Of a stretch of 32,588 nt of DNA, positions 17,109 to 24,775 are shown piece by piece (the stretch's first letter is position 1; the number at the start of each line of letters is the position of its first letter). Both the position numbers and the translations under genes were made by a program. Below the pieces are notes generated by a model that worked only from the letters and a program-made list of their open reading frames with translations, did no database searches and was not told the origin of the DNA. Source of the stretch: an uncultured Eubacteriales bacterium (GTDB taxonomy: Bacteria; Bacillota; Clostridia; Oscillospirales; Acutalibacteraceae); NCBI GenBank assembly GCA_900317025.1, contig ONFG01000027.1:1-32588 (forward strand), in the 5' to 3' direction.

Positions 17109-18605
17109 TTATCGATCCAAAAACATTCCGCCCCATTCGATCGCCGTAAAGCCTTCTCTTGTGAGGGGCTGCGGTTTTGCTTCGCTTTTAGGCGTTTCAT
17201 TCTTTACGAAGGCAAACCAAAGGCGGAGCGTCGCGTCGGGCTTCGGCGTTATCGTTATGGGCATCGCTTTGTCGACCGTGTCGTTAAGCTGCGGGTACAT
17301 TGCGTAGTTGCAGCCTTCTTCGAGCTTTTCGCACCAGAACTCGTTGAAGTCGCTTATCTCCTTTTCGTTCAGCCCGTAAGCCGAAAGGATCCTTGTAAAC
17401 GCATCCCTGCGCTCGTCTGCCGGGATAACGAAGCCCTCCTCGGTCTGGTAAAGGTCGGGGAACGTCTGCGATTCATAGAACAGGTAGCCATATTCGCAGC
17501 CGTTTGCAAGCAGCGTGCCGTCGGGGTTTGCGCCTGCGTTCCAGCCGCTTTCATACGGCGGGTCGGTAACGGTCAGCAGCCACGGCTCGGAGAACGTTAC
17601 CGAAACGTCCGTTTCCTCGGTGGGGTAGAGGTAAATGTTCGGCTTGTAAACGCCTACGCCGTTGCCCTGGAACGTCTGCCCCTTGCACTTTTTCTTCATC
17701 TCGGCGAGAAGCTTTTCGTTTTCGTCGCCCTCGATGCCCCATATGCCATAATTTAGCCAGTCACCGATATTGTCATACATATCCTTCATACACTGGTCCA
17801 TTATGTTGGTCCAGTCGTCGAGGAAGCCCATGGAGGGGATCTCCTCGTTTATCATCTCGATCACTACCGGATTGTTTATTGCAACATCGGCTACGGTAAG
17901 TGCGGCAGATAATATCTTGGCTTTCTTTCCGTCAGGCCCCGGAACGTAGCGTGCAAGCATCGTTGCGGCGCTTGCCGTACCTCTCAGAATGTTGCCGCAG
18001 AATTCAAGGCACGGGCTTTTGTAGCCGAGAGTCGGCTCATCCCACATCGTGTAGAAGCCGTAAAGACCTACTCCGGCGTCGGCTGCCGCGCCAAGACGGT
18101 TGGCGAGCTTTTTACTTATTTTCGGAGAGTAATCGGCAAGCTTTTTGTAGCGGTTGTACCACTTCTTATAACTCTCGTGCCTTGCCCATTTCCACGCCAT
18201 TTTACCGGTTCGCCGATATGACCCCGGCTCTTTGAGCGCATATTTTTTATATTGATCCATGCCCCATCTGCCGAATGCGTTTATTGCAGAGGCACCCTTT
18301 TGGGTCACTAAGTTTGTAGCCTTTGCGGTGAACTCGGCTGTTCTCGTTGCGCCTCCGGAGACGACGCCCGATCTGAGCGTGCCTCTTGACGTGTCATAAA
18401 GCCGCTTTTCAAAGGTGTTTCCCGCCGGCATTTCGGCCTTTATTTTGTCTCCGAATACTTTCTGTGTGATGTACAGCGAGCCTTTGTCAACGGTTTCGTT
18501 GAATTTATCGTTGAATTCCGCCGACGCGGTCATCGGCAGCGAACAGATGAGCAGCGAGATCGCCAAAAAAACGGCAGCCGCCTTTTTCAGTATATCAACC
18601 GTCAT
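17109..18605 (-). CDS. Secreted protein with KPNIYLYP...EWGG domain, function unknown
   Basis: The product has 498 residues from ATG 18605. An upstream in-frame ATG at 18782 exists, but its extra 59 residues overlap the TPR remnant in another frame and would bury the signal peptide. From 18605 the protein opens with a textbook signal peptide (AAAVFLAISLLICSLPMTASA, residues 9-29) and has AAAGGGGG about 9 nt upstream. Residues 30-270 are helical and Lys/Ala-rich. The C-terminal part (321-493) begins KPNIYLYPTEETDVSV and ends FTAIEWGG, the two anchors of a conserved but, to my knowledge, uncharacterised domain found in many bacterial secreted proteins. Its start overlaps the end of the upstream TPR reading frame by 11 nt, so translation is probably coupled. 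It is the last gene of the operon. Confidence 0.85.
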   Translation of the reverse strand: MTVDILKKAAAVFLAISLLICSLPMTASAEFNDKFNETVDKGSLYITQKVFGDKIKAEMPAGNTFEKRLYDTSRGTLRSGVVSGGATRTAEFTAKATNLVTQKGASAINAFGRWGMDQYKKYALKEPGSYRRTGKMAWKWARHESYKKWYNRYKKLADYSPKISKKLANRLGAAADAGVGLYGFYTMWDEPTLGYKSPCLEFCGNILRGTASAATMLARYVPGPDGKKAKILSAALTVADVAINNPVVIEMINEEIPSMGFLDDWTNIMDQCMKDMYDNIGDWLNYGIWGIEGDENEKLLAEMKKKCKGQTFQGNGVGVYKPNIYLYPTEETDVSVTFSEPWLLTVTDPPYESGWNAGANPDGTLLANGCEYGYLFYESQTFPDLYQTEEGFVIPADERRDAFTRILSAYGLNEKEISDFNEFWCEKLEEGCNYAMYPQLNDTVDKAMPITITPKPDATLRLWFAFVKNETPKSEAKPQPLTREGFTAIEWGGMFLDR

Positions 18606-18870
18606 TAGAGGATTCCCCCTTTCCCGATATCTCGACATAGTAGGCGATATAGGCTGCAATCTCATCGTCAATGCCCATTTCATAAGCCGTATCCAGCAGC
18701 GGCAGACCCTTGTCATAAAGCCCCTGCTCGCAGAGAGAAGCTCCGAGGTAGTAGTAAAGCTCCGGATCGTCTTCGTCGTCATACATGATAGCCCTCGTCA
18801 GGTAGTAGCACGCCCTGCCGTACTCTCCTTTGTCAAAGAGTATACCGCCTGCGTTCTGCGCTGGGTAGAA
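18595..18870 (-). pseudogene. C-terminal remainder of the TPR gene, after an in-frame TGA
   Basis: Directly after the TGA at 18871-18873 the same frame stays open for 91 codons, reading FYPAQNAGGILFDKGEYG and on to a TGA at 18595-18597. It contains clear TPR-like helices (residues like LYYYLGASLCEQGLYDKGLP). Placing Trp (TGG) at the stop would restore an uninterrupted protein of 276 residues. No frameshift is needed. An ATG at 18784-18786 could restart a 63-residue fragment, but it lacks a good ribosome site. I read it as a nonsense-mutated or possibly recoded gene; a sequencing error is the simplest alternative. Its end overlaps the start of the secreted-protein gene. Confidence 0.65.
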
Positions 18871-19425
18871 TCAGTCGGGGTTGTTGTCCGAGGCCTCTAT
18901 GTAGAGCGGCAGGAGTGCCTCGCTTCGCTCCTTGTCGGAGGCGTACTTTTTGGATATTATAGCCTCTTCGGCAATGAGGTAAAACGGGGACGCCTTGTTG
19001 TCAAACGCGGCCGCGACCTCTTCCGCCTCGCCAACGTTTCCCCTTGCGACAAGAGAGCACGCCTTGATGTAGCGCGTGTCGTCGCTTTCGCCGTATTTTT
19101 CGGTCATCTCAGAGAGAGCTTTTTCTGCCTTGTCGGTTTTGTCGGCATTGGCTAAGTCCACGTAGCGGCTGTATAGCTCAAACCTGTCGAGCGCGCCGTA
19201 GTCGGTAGCCCTCGGCGGAGCGAAAATGCAAACTCCGAGCATTACGGAAGCGATCACCGCCACGAAAACGCCCTTGAACTTCGCGCCCTTGAAGAGGAAA
19301 ACGTCAAAGACAAACAAAGCCGCCGAAGCCGCTGCCGCCGAAAGCGAGAAGAGCAGCGAGCAGTGGAACACAAACGCCGAGAGTATCGACATTACAAATA
19401 TAACGGCACAAAGAATAGCTGTCAT
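18871..19425 (-). CDS. Membrane-anchored TPR protein, N-terminal part (184 residues before in-frame TGA)
   Basis: Residues 1-70 form two or three hydrophobic membrane segments (ILCAVIFVMSILSAFVF; AAAASAALFVFDVFLF; VFVAVIASVMLGVCIF). The rest (75-184) is helical and TPR-like (DLANADKTDKAEKALSEMTE). The protein stops at NNPD-TGA, and the frame then continues with more TPR sequence. The ATG (19423-19425) directly abuts the TAA of the upstream gene (19426-19428), and GGGGGGAG supplies the ribosome site inside that gene's end, so expression is tightly coupled. The truncated product keeps the membrane part and part of the TPR scaffold. Function unknown; partnership with the upstream zinc-ribbon/TPR membrane protein is inferred from the operon. 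Confidence 0.75.
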   Translation of the reverse strand: MTAILCAVIFVMSILSAFVFHCSLLFSLSAAAASAALFVFDVFLFKGAKFKGVFVAVIASVMLGVCIFAPPRATDYGALDRFELYSRYVDLANADKTDKAEKALSEMTEKYGESDDTRYIKACSLVARGNVGEAEEVAAAFDNKASPFYLIAEEAIISKKYASDKERSEALLPLYIEASDNNPD

Positions 19426-22011
19426 TTATTCTCCCCCCTTGCTTATGTAGGCTTCAAGCGAACCTTTAAGTGCCGCGGCGTGAGGCTGAACGCCGTAAAC
19501 GTCCTCGCTGTGGTCGGCGCCGTTCGGGTACATCTCGATAACGCGGCTGCACAGCTCATACGCTTCGTCATAGCGCTTCATCGCATCGTACGTATTCGCG
19601 AGTGCGTAGAGGATAGAAAGGTCGTTCGGCGAGAGTTTGTCGGCCTTTAAGAGCGCTTCCTCCGAGCCTTCAAAGTCCTTCGTGTTGTACAGAATGATGC
19701 CCTTGAGATAGAGCAGTCTCGGCAGATCGCCGTTTTCCTTCAGCGCCGATTCGACGTAAGGCAGTGCCTTTTCCGGCTCGCTCTTCTGCTTTTCGTAGTA
19801 GACCGCCCTGACGTAATCGTGCAGGAACGGATGCTTCTCGAAAAGCGGAAGGAGCAGCTTGTCCGTGTCCTCGCCGTCGTAGACTCTGTTATCGAATCCG
19901 CAGGTCGCGTTGGTATATGCAAGATATGTGACGCAGTTGAAGAGCAGCGAATCGCCGTCAGGCTCTTTGCCGGAATCGTCCGCCTTTACCACGTCCGCAA
20001 GGGCGGCGGCAGCTTCTATCGCTTCTTCCGGTCTGCCTTTCTGCAGAGCGCTGACGCACAGGCTCCAGAGCACCGTAACGTCGTCGGGGAATTCCTTGTA
20101 CATCGTTCGGGCGATGTCGTAGCTTTTATCGTTTTCTCCGGTCTCGCTGTAGCAGCGCGAAAGCTTCTGCATCACGTTCTTGTTTCCGGGAATCTTATTG
20201 TTTGTCTCTTCAAGAAGGCTTGCAGCCTTTCCGAATTCGTTGACATTCATCAGCATCGAAGCCGCGCTGTTCTGCACGGTGAGGTATTCCTCCTCGTCGG
20301 CGTCGGCGGAGTAGGTGTCGTTCCATATCCTGAGAAAGCGGAGTATCGCTTCGGCGGTGCGCTCATAGTGACCCGCGCTGTCCCACCTGTTTTCCGAGCC
20401 GATAATGGCTGCGGTAAGCTGCAGCTTGATGTCGTCCGGGTACTCCTCGGCTAGGTCAAGAAAGCCTTTTACCGACGAAGAAGCGGAGTCGTCGCCCTTC
20501 ATGCCTGCGGAGTAAAGCTCGGCAAGGCGAAGCTCCTTTGAAAACACCGATTCGGTGGCGGAGAGCCTCATAAGCTCGCCGCTGTTCTTTTCGATCGCCT
20601 TCATCGACGGGTAAACGTTCTCGAAGCTTTCCGAGCCTATGCAAAGGTCGATGACCTCCCTGCGGTGAGCCTCCTGCGTCTCGGAGAGTGACTCGATATC
20701 GTCGTAATACTGGAGCATGAGCGGCCCGAAGATACCGATATCGTCAGCGTTGAAATTATCTATAAGGTATTTTGACAGAGCGTTGCTGCCACCGTTTACA
20801 AACGACAGATAATTGAGCATCGGATCGTTGATGAATTCGTCGGGAACGGAATAGCTGTTTCCTTGGGCAAGCTCTGTCCACGCTTTCGCGTGTTCGCCGG
20901 CAAGCCGGAAAGACTGCGCTGCAAGCGTCATGTCACCGTTTGAGAGAAGTAGTTCGCCGTTGACAAGCGGCTCTAATACGTCGTTGCTTGCAGTCGTGAC
21001 GACGCTCTGAGCGCCGCTTCCAAGAAACAGCGCGATCACCGATGCCGCGGCGAAAACGCCTCCCGCTATGAGCGACCCGAACCTTTTCGGCTCATTCGCG
21101 GGCTTGGATTTGAGGCTTTTTACCATGGCGTTTGCCGCAAGCGTGAACATACCCGCCTCGAGCGCCGCCGCAAGCAGCTTGAAGCTAAACGTACCCATGA
21201 AAGACGGCGTAGATTCGATCGTCACGAAGAACAGACCCGTTTGTAGCAGCCCGGGAGCCGCAAAGCCGAGAAGTACGCATATGAACGCGGCGAGTCTGCC
21301 GCCGTGCTTTTTATCGTCGCTTACAAAGAGCGCCGAAAGAGGGGCGACGAGCGCCGCTGCAGCCGCGGCAGTAAGTACGGCAGCGGCACCGTAGAAGATA
21401 ACACCGCGAAGCGTTACTCCCGAATGTGTCTGTGCGAGGACAAACGGAAGCGTCGTTCTGTACGCCGCAAATAATGACGTGAAGAGCAGCGCCGAAGCCA
21501 ACGGAGCGCGCCCGGCGCAAAGCCTTGAAAAAAGCATCAATATAGCCCCCGCCGCAGCAAAGCCCACTATCCCGCAAAGGCACGAAAGCGTCGTCGGCAG
21601 CACCGTTCCGGTAAGCAGCATTATCAGCGAGCGCAGCAGGTATGGCAGGCACTCCATGAGGACGAACGCCGTCAAAAGCGAAACGCCCGGCGTCGGCTCG
21701 GGCAGCTTTGGCCGTTTCTTCTCCTTCGCGGAGTTTTCGGCGGGCTTTTCCTTTCGCCTGCCTCCGAGGAATTTGAATTTTCCCTTTTTCTTTGCAGATA
21801 CGTCAGTCGTCTGCTGCACCTCTCCGAAGGTCTTTGAAGCAGGTGCGGTGGGCTGAGCCTCGTTTTGCTGCACGGGCGCTGCCGTCTGAACAGGTGACGT
21901 CTGCCGTACTGGCTGAACAGGCGCCTGCTGAGGAGCGGCAGTCTGTGCGCCGCAGTACGGGCAGAATCTGGCGTGGTTGTCAATTTCCTTTCCGCATGAA
22001 CCGCAGAACAT
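19426..22011 (-). CDS. Zinc-ribbon, multi-pass membrane, TPR-repeat protein
   Basis: The 861-residue protein begins with a zinc ribbon (Cys3, Cys6, Cys17, Cys20: CGSC...CPYC). A Gln/Pro/Ala-rich linker (25-75) and a basic stretch follow. Hydrophobic helices fill about 110-310, plus one more near 316-335. A large soluble C-terminal part (about 345-861) has TPR-like helices, clearest at 620-850 (for example LPRLLYLKGIILYNTKDFEG and LYALANTYDAMKRYDEAYEL). The topology suggests a cytoplasmic zinc ribbon and a TPR domain outside or inside depending on helix number, which I cannot fix. It is the first gene of the operon, with GGAGG about 10 nt before ATG 22011 and a perfect consensus promoter at 22086-22114. 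It may be a scaffold for protein assembly at the membrane; function unknown. Confidence 0.85.
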   Translation of the reverse strand: MFCGSCGKEIDNHARFCPYCGAQTAAPQQAPVQPVRQTSPVQTAAPVQQNEAQPTAPASKTFGEVQQTTDVSAKKKGKFKFLGGRRKEKPAENSAKEKKRPKLPEPTPGVSLLTAFVLMECLPYLLRSLIMLLTGTVLPTTLSCLCGIVGFAAAGAILMLFSRLCAGRAPLASALLFTSLFAAYRTTLPFVLAQTHSGVTLRGVIFYGAAAVLTAAAAAALVAPLSALFVSDDKKHGGRLAAFICVLLGFAAPGLLQTGLFFVTIESTPSFMGTFSFKLLAAALEAGMFTLAANAMVKSLKSKPANEPKRFGSLIAGGVFAAASVIALFLGSGAQSVVTTASNDVLEPLVNGELLLSNGDMTLAAQSFRLAGEHAKAWTELAQGNSYSVPDEFINDPMLNYLSFVNGGSNALSKYLIDNFNADDIGIFGPLMLQYYDDIESLSETQEAHRREVIDLCIGSESFENVYPSMKAIEKNSGELMRLSATESVFSKELRLAELYSAGMKGDDSASSSVKGFLDLAEEYPDDIKLQLTAAIIGSENRWDSAGHYERTAEAILRFLRIWNDTYSADADEEEYLTVQNSAASMLMNVNEFGKAASLLEETNNKIPGNKNVMQKLSRCYSETGENDKSYDIARTMYKEFPDDVTVLWSLCVSALQKGRPEEAIEAAAALADVVKADDSGKEPDGDSLLFNCVTYLAYTNATCGFDNRVYDGEDTDKLLLPLFEKHPFLHDYVRAVYYEKQKSEPEKALPYVESALKENGDLPRLLYLKGIILYNTKDFEGSEEALLKADKLSPNDLSILYALANTYDAMKRYDEAYELCSRVIEMYPNGADHSEDVYGVQPHAAALKGSLEAYISKGGE

Positions 22012-22085
22012 AAATAATCGCCTCCGTTCGATCGTTTATTCAATAATAAACATAAAGTCGTATTATATCTGATGAATTTTTGATA

Positions 22086-22114
22086 ATTATATCATTTTTT
22101 ACACAAAGTGTCAA
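22086..22114 (-). promoter_or_regulatory. Perfect consensus promoter of the zinc-ribbon/TPR operon
   Basis: On the - strand, TTGACA (22109-22114), a 17-nt spacer and TATAAT (22086-22091) lie about 75 nt before the first ATG. They direct the three-gene leftward operon. Confidence 0.88.
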
Positions 22115-22187
22115 CTGTGGTCAAAATCTTTTGTGCTGTTTTGTTGAGCTCTTCCGCTGCATTGTAAGTATAAGCTTTAAAGGGAAG

Positions 22188-22240
22188 CCAACGGCGCACA
22201 GAGCGTCGTTGGATTACTGTGTGTGGCCGTTTGGCTGCAC
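22188..22240. other. Two consecutive hairpins between divergent promoters
   Basis: Hairpin A: 22188-22197 with 22203-22212, 10 bp including one G-U wobble, loop ACAGA. Hairpin B: 22221-22228 with 22233-22240, 8 bp with two wobbles, loop GTTT. They lie in the 310-nt gap between the TPR operon and the alkylation-repair gene and outside both predicted transcripts. No coding sequence or known RNA family is recognised. They may be an unannotated RNA or a binding region. Confidence 0.35.
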
Positions 22241-22260
22241 GTCTGATTGAAAAAATGGTG

Positions 22261-22289
22261 TTGTGACGCTGCTTGACATATGTTATAAT
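22261..22289 (+). promoter_or_regulatory. Promoter of the alkylation-repair gene
   Basis: TTGTGA (22261-22266), a 17-nt spacer and TATAAT (22284-22289) lie 32 nt before the ATG. The nearer TTGACA at 22273-22278 is only 5 nt from the -10 hexamer and cannot be its -35 partner. Confidence 0.65.
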
Positions 22290-22321
22290 GAAAAAAAGAA
22301 CGAAATACACAGGAGGAAAGT

Positions 22322-22972
22322 ATGAAAAAGCTTACAAAGAAAGAGGTGCTGGCGGATATCGCGGCGCTTCCCGAAAACTATAAGACACGCCACGTTGACG
22401 CGCTGATAAAGCGCTACGTAAAAGAGGGCTGCGATGTCTCAGACCTTCGGGACAGCGTGCTTTCCGAGCAGCGGCTCCACCGGATCTACTACTATACGTC
22501 GCTGAAGCAGCTTCACGACCCGTCTCAAAGGCTGCGCTTTATTGACGAGAATCTGCTTTTCTCCGACTGGTGGCATACAGATCAGCTTATCAACTTCGTT
22601 TCAAAGGCAGATTTTAACGAAGCGCTTTCCTATGCGAAGCGTTACGTTGAAGACGAAGATCCGTTTGTAAGGCGCTGGGGTTACGTTATGTTCATCTCGA
22701 AGCTTTGCCGTGACCGCGGCCGCGTCGGCAGCATTTTTTCGCTCATGAAAAACGACGATGAGTATTATGTTCAGATGGCGCAGGCGTGGCTCATCGCAGA
22801 GCTTGCCGTTTTTCACTCGGAGGAAGCGTATGAGTTCCTGTCAAATGAGGGGACGCTGCGCTACAGCATAACCGGCAAGGCAATCCAGAAGATCTGTGAC
22901 TCCTTCCGCGTCTCGGCTGAGGACAAGCAGCGCTTCAGGGCGCTTCGCCCGGCGCTAAAAGCTCAGGAATAA
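22322..22972 (+). CDS. AlkD-like DNA alkylation repair protein (HEAT-repeat glycosylase family)
   Basis: The 216-residue all-helical protein has the layout of the AlkC/AlkD-type DNA alkylation repair family. Short HEAT-like helical pairs run along its length, with the family-typical segments DWWHTDQLINF (about 80-90), DPFVRRWGYVMF (about 117-128) and WLIAELAVFHSEEAYEFL (about 156-173). Family members excise N3- or N7-alkylated purines without flipping the base. The catalytic residues were not verified, so activity is inferred from family likeness. The start ATG 22322 has a strong AGGAGG site 6-8 nt upstream. It has its own promoter (22261-22289) and precedes the ECF sigma operon, which has a separate promoter. 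Confidence 0.85.
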   Translation: MKKLTKKEVLADIAALPENYKTRHVDALIKRYVKEGCDVSDLRDSVLSEQRLHRIYYYTSLKQLHDPSQRLRFIDENLLFSDWWHTDQLINFVSKADFNEALSYAKRYVEDEDPFVRRWGYVMFISKLCRDRGRVGSIFSLMKNDDEYYVQMAQAWLIAELAVFHSEEAYEFLSNEGTLRYSITGKAIQKICDSFRVSAEDKQRFRALRPALKAQE

Positions 22973-22991
22973 TAAAAAAGTTTCAAAAGCT

Positions 22992-23020
22992 TGTAACGAA
23001 ACCCGTTTTCAACAGTCTAA
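22992..23020 (+). promoter_or_regulatory. ECF-type (probably autoregulated) promoter of the sigma/anti-sigma operon
   Basis: TGTAAC (22992-22997), a 17-nt spacer and GTCTAA (23015-23020) match the AAC / GTC pattern of ECF sigma promoters and not TTGACA/TATAAT. The site lies directly before the ECF sigma gene, as expected for autoregulation. The predicted start near 23027 leaves a leader of only about 8-11 nt. Confidence 0.6.
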
Positions 23021-23034
23021 TAGGTGTAAACGCA

Positions 23035-23568
23035 GTGATGCAGACAAAAGGAACGCGAAGCGTTTCCGGGGAGGTGAGCCGCACGGATCTTGAAAAGCTG
23101 TACAGAACGTACTATATGCAGGTGTATTCCTACGTTATGACGATCGTAAAGAACGCGTCCTCCGCCGAGGAGATAACGCAGCAGACGTTTTACAAGGCGC
23201 TTACCGCAAAGGAGAAGTTCCGCGGCGGCTCGGGCGAATATACGTGGCTTTGCGCGATAGCTAAGAACCTCGCCTTTGACGAGCTGAAAAGAAGCTCGAA
23301 AAGCTGCGGCGTTCCCGATGAGGCGCTGCCGGACAAGACCGACATAACGTCGGCGCTCGAGGACAAGGACGCAACGCTTCGCATCCACATGGTGCTGCAC
23401 TTGCTGGACGAGCCTTACAAAGAGGTCTTTCAGCTTCGCGTTTTCGGTGAGCTTTCGTTTTGTGACATTGGAAGGATATTCGGAAAGAGCGAAAACTGGG
23501 CGAGAGTCACCTATCACCGGGCAAAACTGAAAATACAGGAAAAAATGGGGGAGTATCATGGAAAATAA
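23035..23568 (+). CDS. ECF-family RNA polymerase sigma factor
   Basis: The 177-residue protein has only sigma regions 2 and 4, as in ECF factors. Region 2 spans about 19-86 (LEKLYRTYYMQVYSYVMTI; ASSAEEITQQTFYKAL; GEYTWLCAIAKNLAFDELKR). Region 4 spans about 118-172 and ends with the helix-turn-helix LSFCDIGRIFGKSENWARVT. The start is either GTG 23035 or ATG 23038; a weak AGGTG at 23022-23026 suits GTG better, but it would sit at the very start of the transcript. The gene overlaps the anti-sigma gene by 11 nt, so the pair is translationally coupled. It directs a regulon from ECF-type promoters; the inducing signal cannot be read from sequence. Confidence 0.93.
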   Translation: MMQTKGTRSVSGEVSRTDLEKLYRTYYMQVYSYVMTIVKNASSAEEITQQTFYKALTAKEKFRGGSGEYTWLCAIAKNLAFDELKRSSKSCGVPDEALPDKTDITSALEDKDATLRIHMVLHLLDEPYKEVFQLRVFGELSFCDIGRIFGKSENWARVTYHRAKLKIQEKMGEYHGK

Positions 23569-24550
23569 CAGAACTTGTGAGATAGTGCAGGACCTTCTTC
23601 CGCTCTATGTCGACAATGTGTGCGCGCCGGCAAGCCGTGAGCTTGTACGGGAGCATCTTTCTCAATGCGGCGGCTGCCGTGAGATGGAACGGCGAATTCG
23701 TGACACAAACATCGAAAAAATGGTAGGAAACGAGGCTCAGAGCGTCCTTACCAATCACGCGAAGCGTGAGCGGGGCGCCGCATGGAAGGCCGGGATCATT
23801 ATGGGCGCGATTCTCGCTTTTCCCATCTTGATCGTAACTATCGTAACGGCGGCGGGGCAGTCGGATTTTACCTCGCTGATGATCCTCGTCTCTGCAACGA
23901 TGATCGCAGCTTCGTTTACTGTGGTGCCGCTGATGTCAAAGAAAAACCGCTTTATCAGAGCGATCGTCTCGGCGACGGCGGCTATACTTTTAACGGAATT
24001 CTTCGGCTGCCTTCAGGCGGACGAGTCGTTCGCGATGGCGGCGGTGCCGACGATCTTCGGGCTGTCATTGCTGTTTTTCCCGTTTGTGGTGAAAGCCGTC
24101 GAGCTGCCGAAGTCTCTGTCGCAGAAGAAGCTGCTGACCGTTATAAGCTGGGACTGCATCTGGCTCTTTCTGACAATCATCGTTGGCACTTTGCCGGAGC
24201 GGGCAAACGCCGCGTTCCGTGAAGGAATGATCTTTTCGGCGCTGCTGCTTGTGGTCGTCTGGTCGTGCTACGCCGTAGTGAAATTTTCCAACACCGAGGT
24301 CAACCCCCTTACAAAGGCGAGCGTTATCATCATCACGCTGGGGCTTTGGGCAGCTTTCCTCAATGAGATCGTAAGGCTTTTCCTCGGCGGGATAGGCGGC
24401 TATTTGCGCTCGATGTTCGACTTTTCGTCGTGGTCGATCTCCGGCGTCGGCGCAAGCATACTTCTGACGCTGCTTTCTGCCGCGATACTCTTCGGCGCTG
24501 TATATGTGATAGTCGATATCATCGAGAAAATAACCGAAGATGCCAGATAA
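23558..24550 (+). CDS. Membrane anti-sigma factor with zinc-finger (zf-HC2) domain
   Basis: The 330-residue protein begins with the zinc-binding anti-sigma domain. Cys7, His33, Cys37 and Cys40 follow the HxxxCxxC pattern (CEIVQDLLPLYVDNVC...HLSQCGGC). About eight hydrophobic segments follow from residue 75 to 320 (for example IIMGAILAFPILIVTIVTAA and ILLTLLSAAILFGAVYVIVD). The N-terminal domain is expected to hold the ECF sigma factor inactive in the cytoplasm, and the membrane part to sense the signal. ATG 23558 lies inside the sigma gene and has a GGGG-rich ribosome site (AAAAATGGGGGAG). The multi-pass sensor is larger than the single-helix anti-sigma factors of the RsiW type. Confidence 0.9.
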   Translation: MENNRTCEIVQDLLPLYVDNVCAPASRELVREHLSQCGGCREMERRIRDTNIEKMVGNEAQSVLTNHAKRERGAAWKAGIIMGAILAFPILIVTIVTAAGQSDFTSLMILVSATMIAASFTVVPLMSKKNRFIRAIVSATAAILLTEFFGCLQADESFAMAAVPTIFGLSLLFFPFVVKAVELPKSLSQKKLLTVISWDCIWLFLTIIVGTLPERANAAFREGMIFSALLLVVVWSCYAVVKFSNTEVNPLTKASVIIITLGLWAAFLNEIVRLFLGGIGGYLRSMFDFSSWSISGVGASILLTLLSAAILFGAVYVIVDIIEKITEDAR

Positions 24551-24645
24551 GCTCCTGAAAGTAAAATAACAATATCAATATAGTAAAAAAATGCAACCTT
24601 TTTATCCGAATATACACAAAAAATGCTTTAAAAGGGATTTTTAAC

Positions 24646-24674
24646 TTTACAAATCAGCGCGGCTGAGGTATAAT
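24646..24674 (+). promoter_or_regulatory. Promoter of the two small genes after the sigma operon
   Basis: TTTACA (24646-24651), a 17-nt spacer and TATAAT (24669-24674) give a leader of about 95 nt before ATG 24776. It is sigma-A-like, so these genes need not belong to the ECF regulon. Confidence 0.7.
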
Positions 24675-24775
24675 TGTTTATATACAAAAATGTTACTCTG
24701 GTATTGATGGGCGTCGCACCCCGGACACATCTGCTTTGATATTACGGCAAATCTTCACGGGAAGGAGCTTTTTTT

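Noticed and set aside
18606-18782. 59-residue N-terminal extension of the secreted EWGG protein
   Set aside because: It would hide a perfect signal peptide, overlaps TPR coding sequence in another frame, and the internal ATG 18605 has its own ribosome site.
22273-22278. TTGACA as -35 box of the alkylation-repair promoter
   Set aside because: It is only 5 nt from the TATAAT; TTGTGA at 22261 with a 17-nt spacer is the workable partner.
22092-22310. 72-codon - frame upstream of the TPR operon
   Set aside because: It overlaps the predicted operon promoter and hairpin region, lacks a ribosome site and has a hydrophobic-basic composition without family likeness.
23017-23559. A 180-codon - frame over the ECF sigma gene
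   Set aside because: The + strand encodes sigma regions 2 and 4 and overlaps the anti-sigma gene in the usual way; the antisense product is not family-like.
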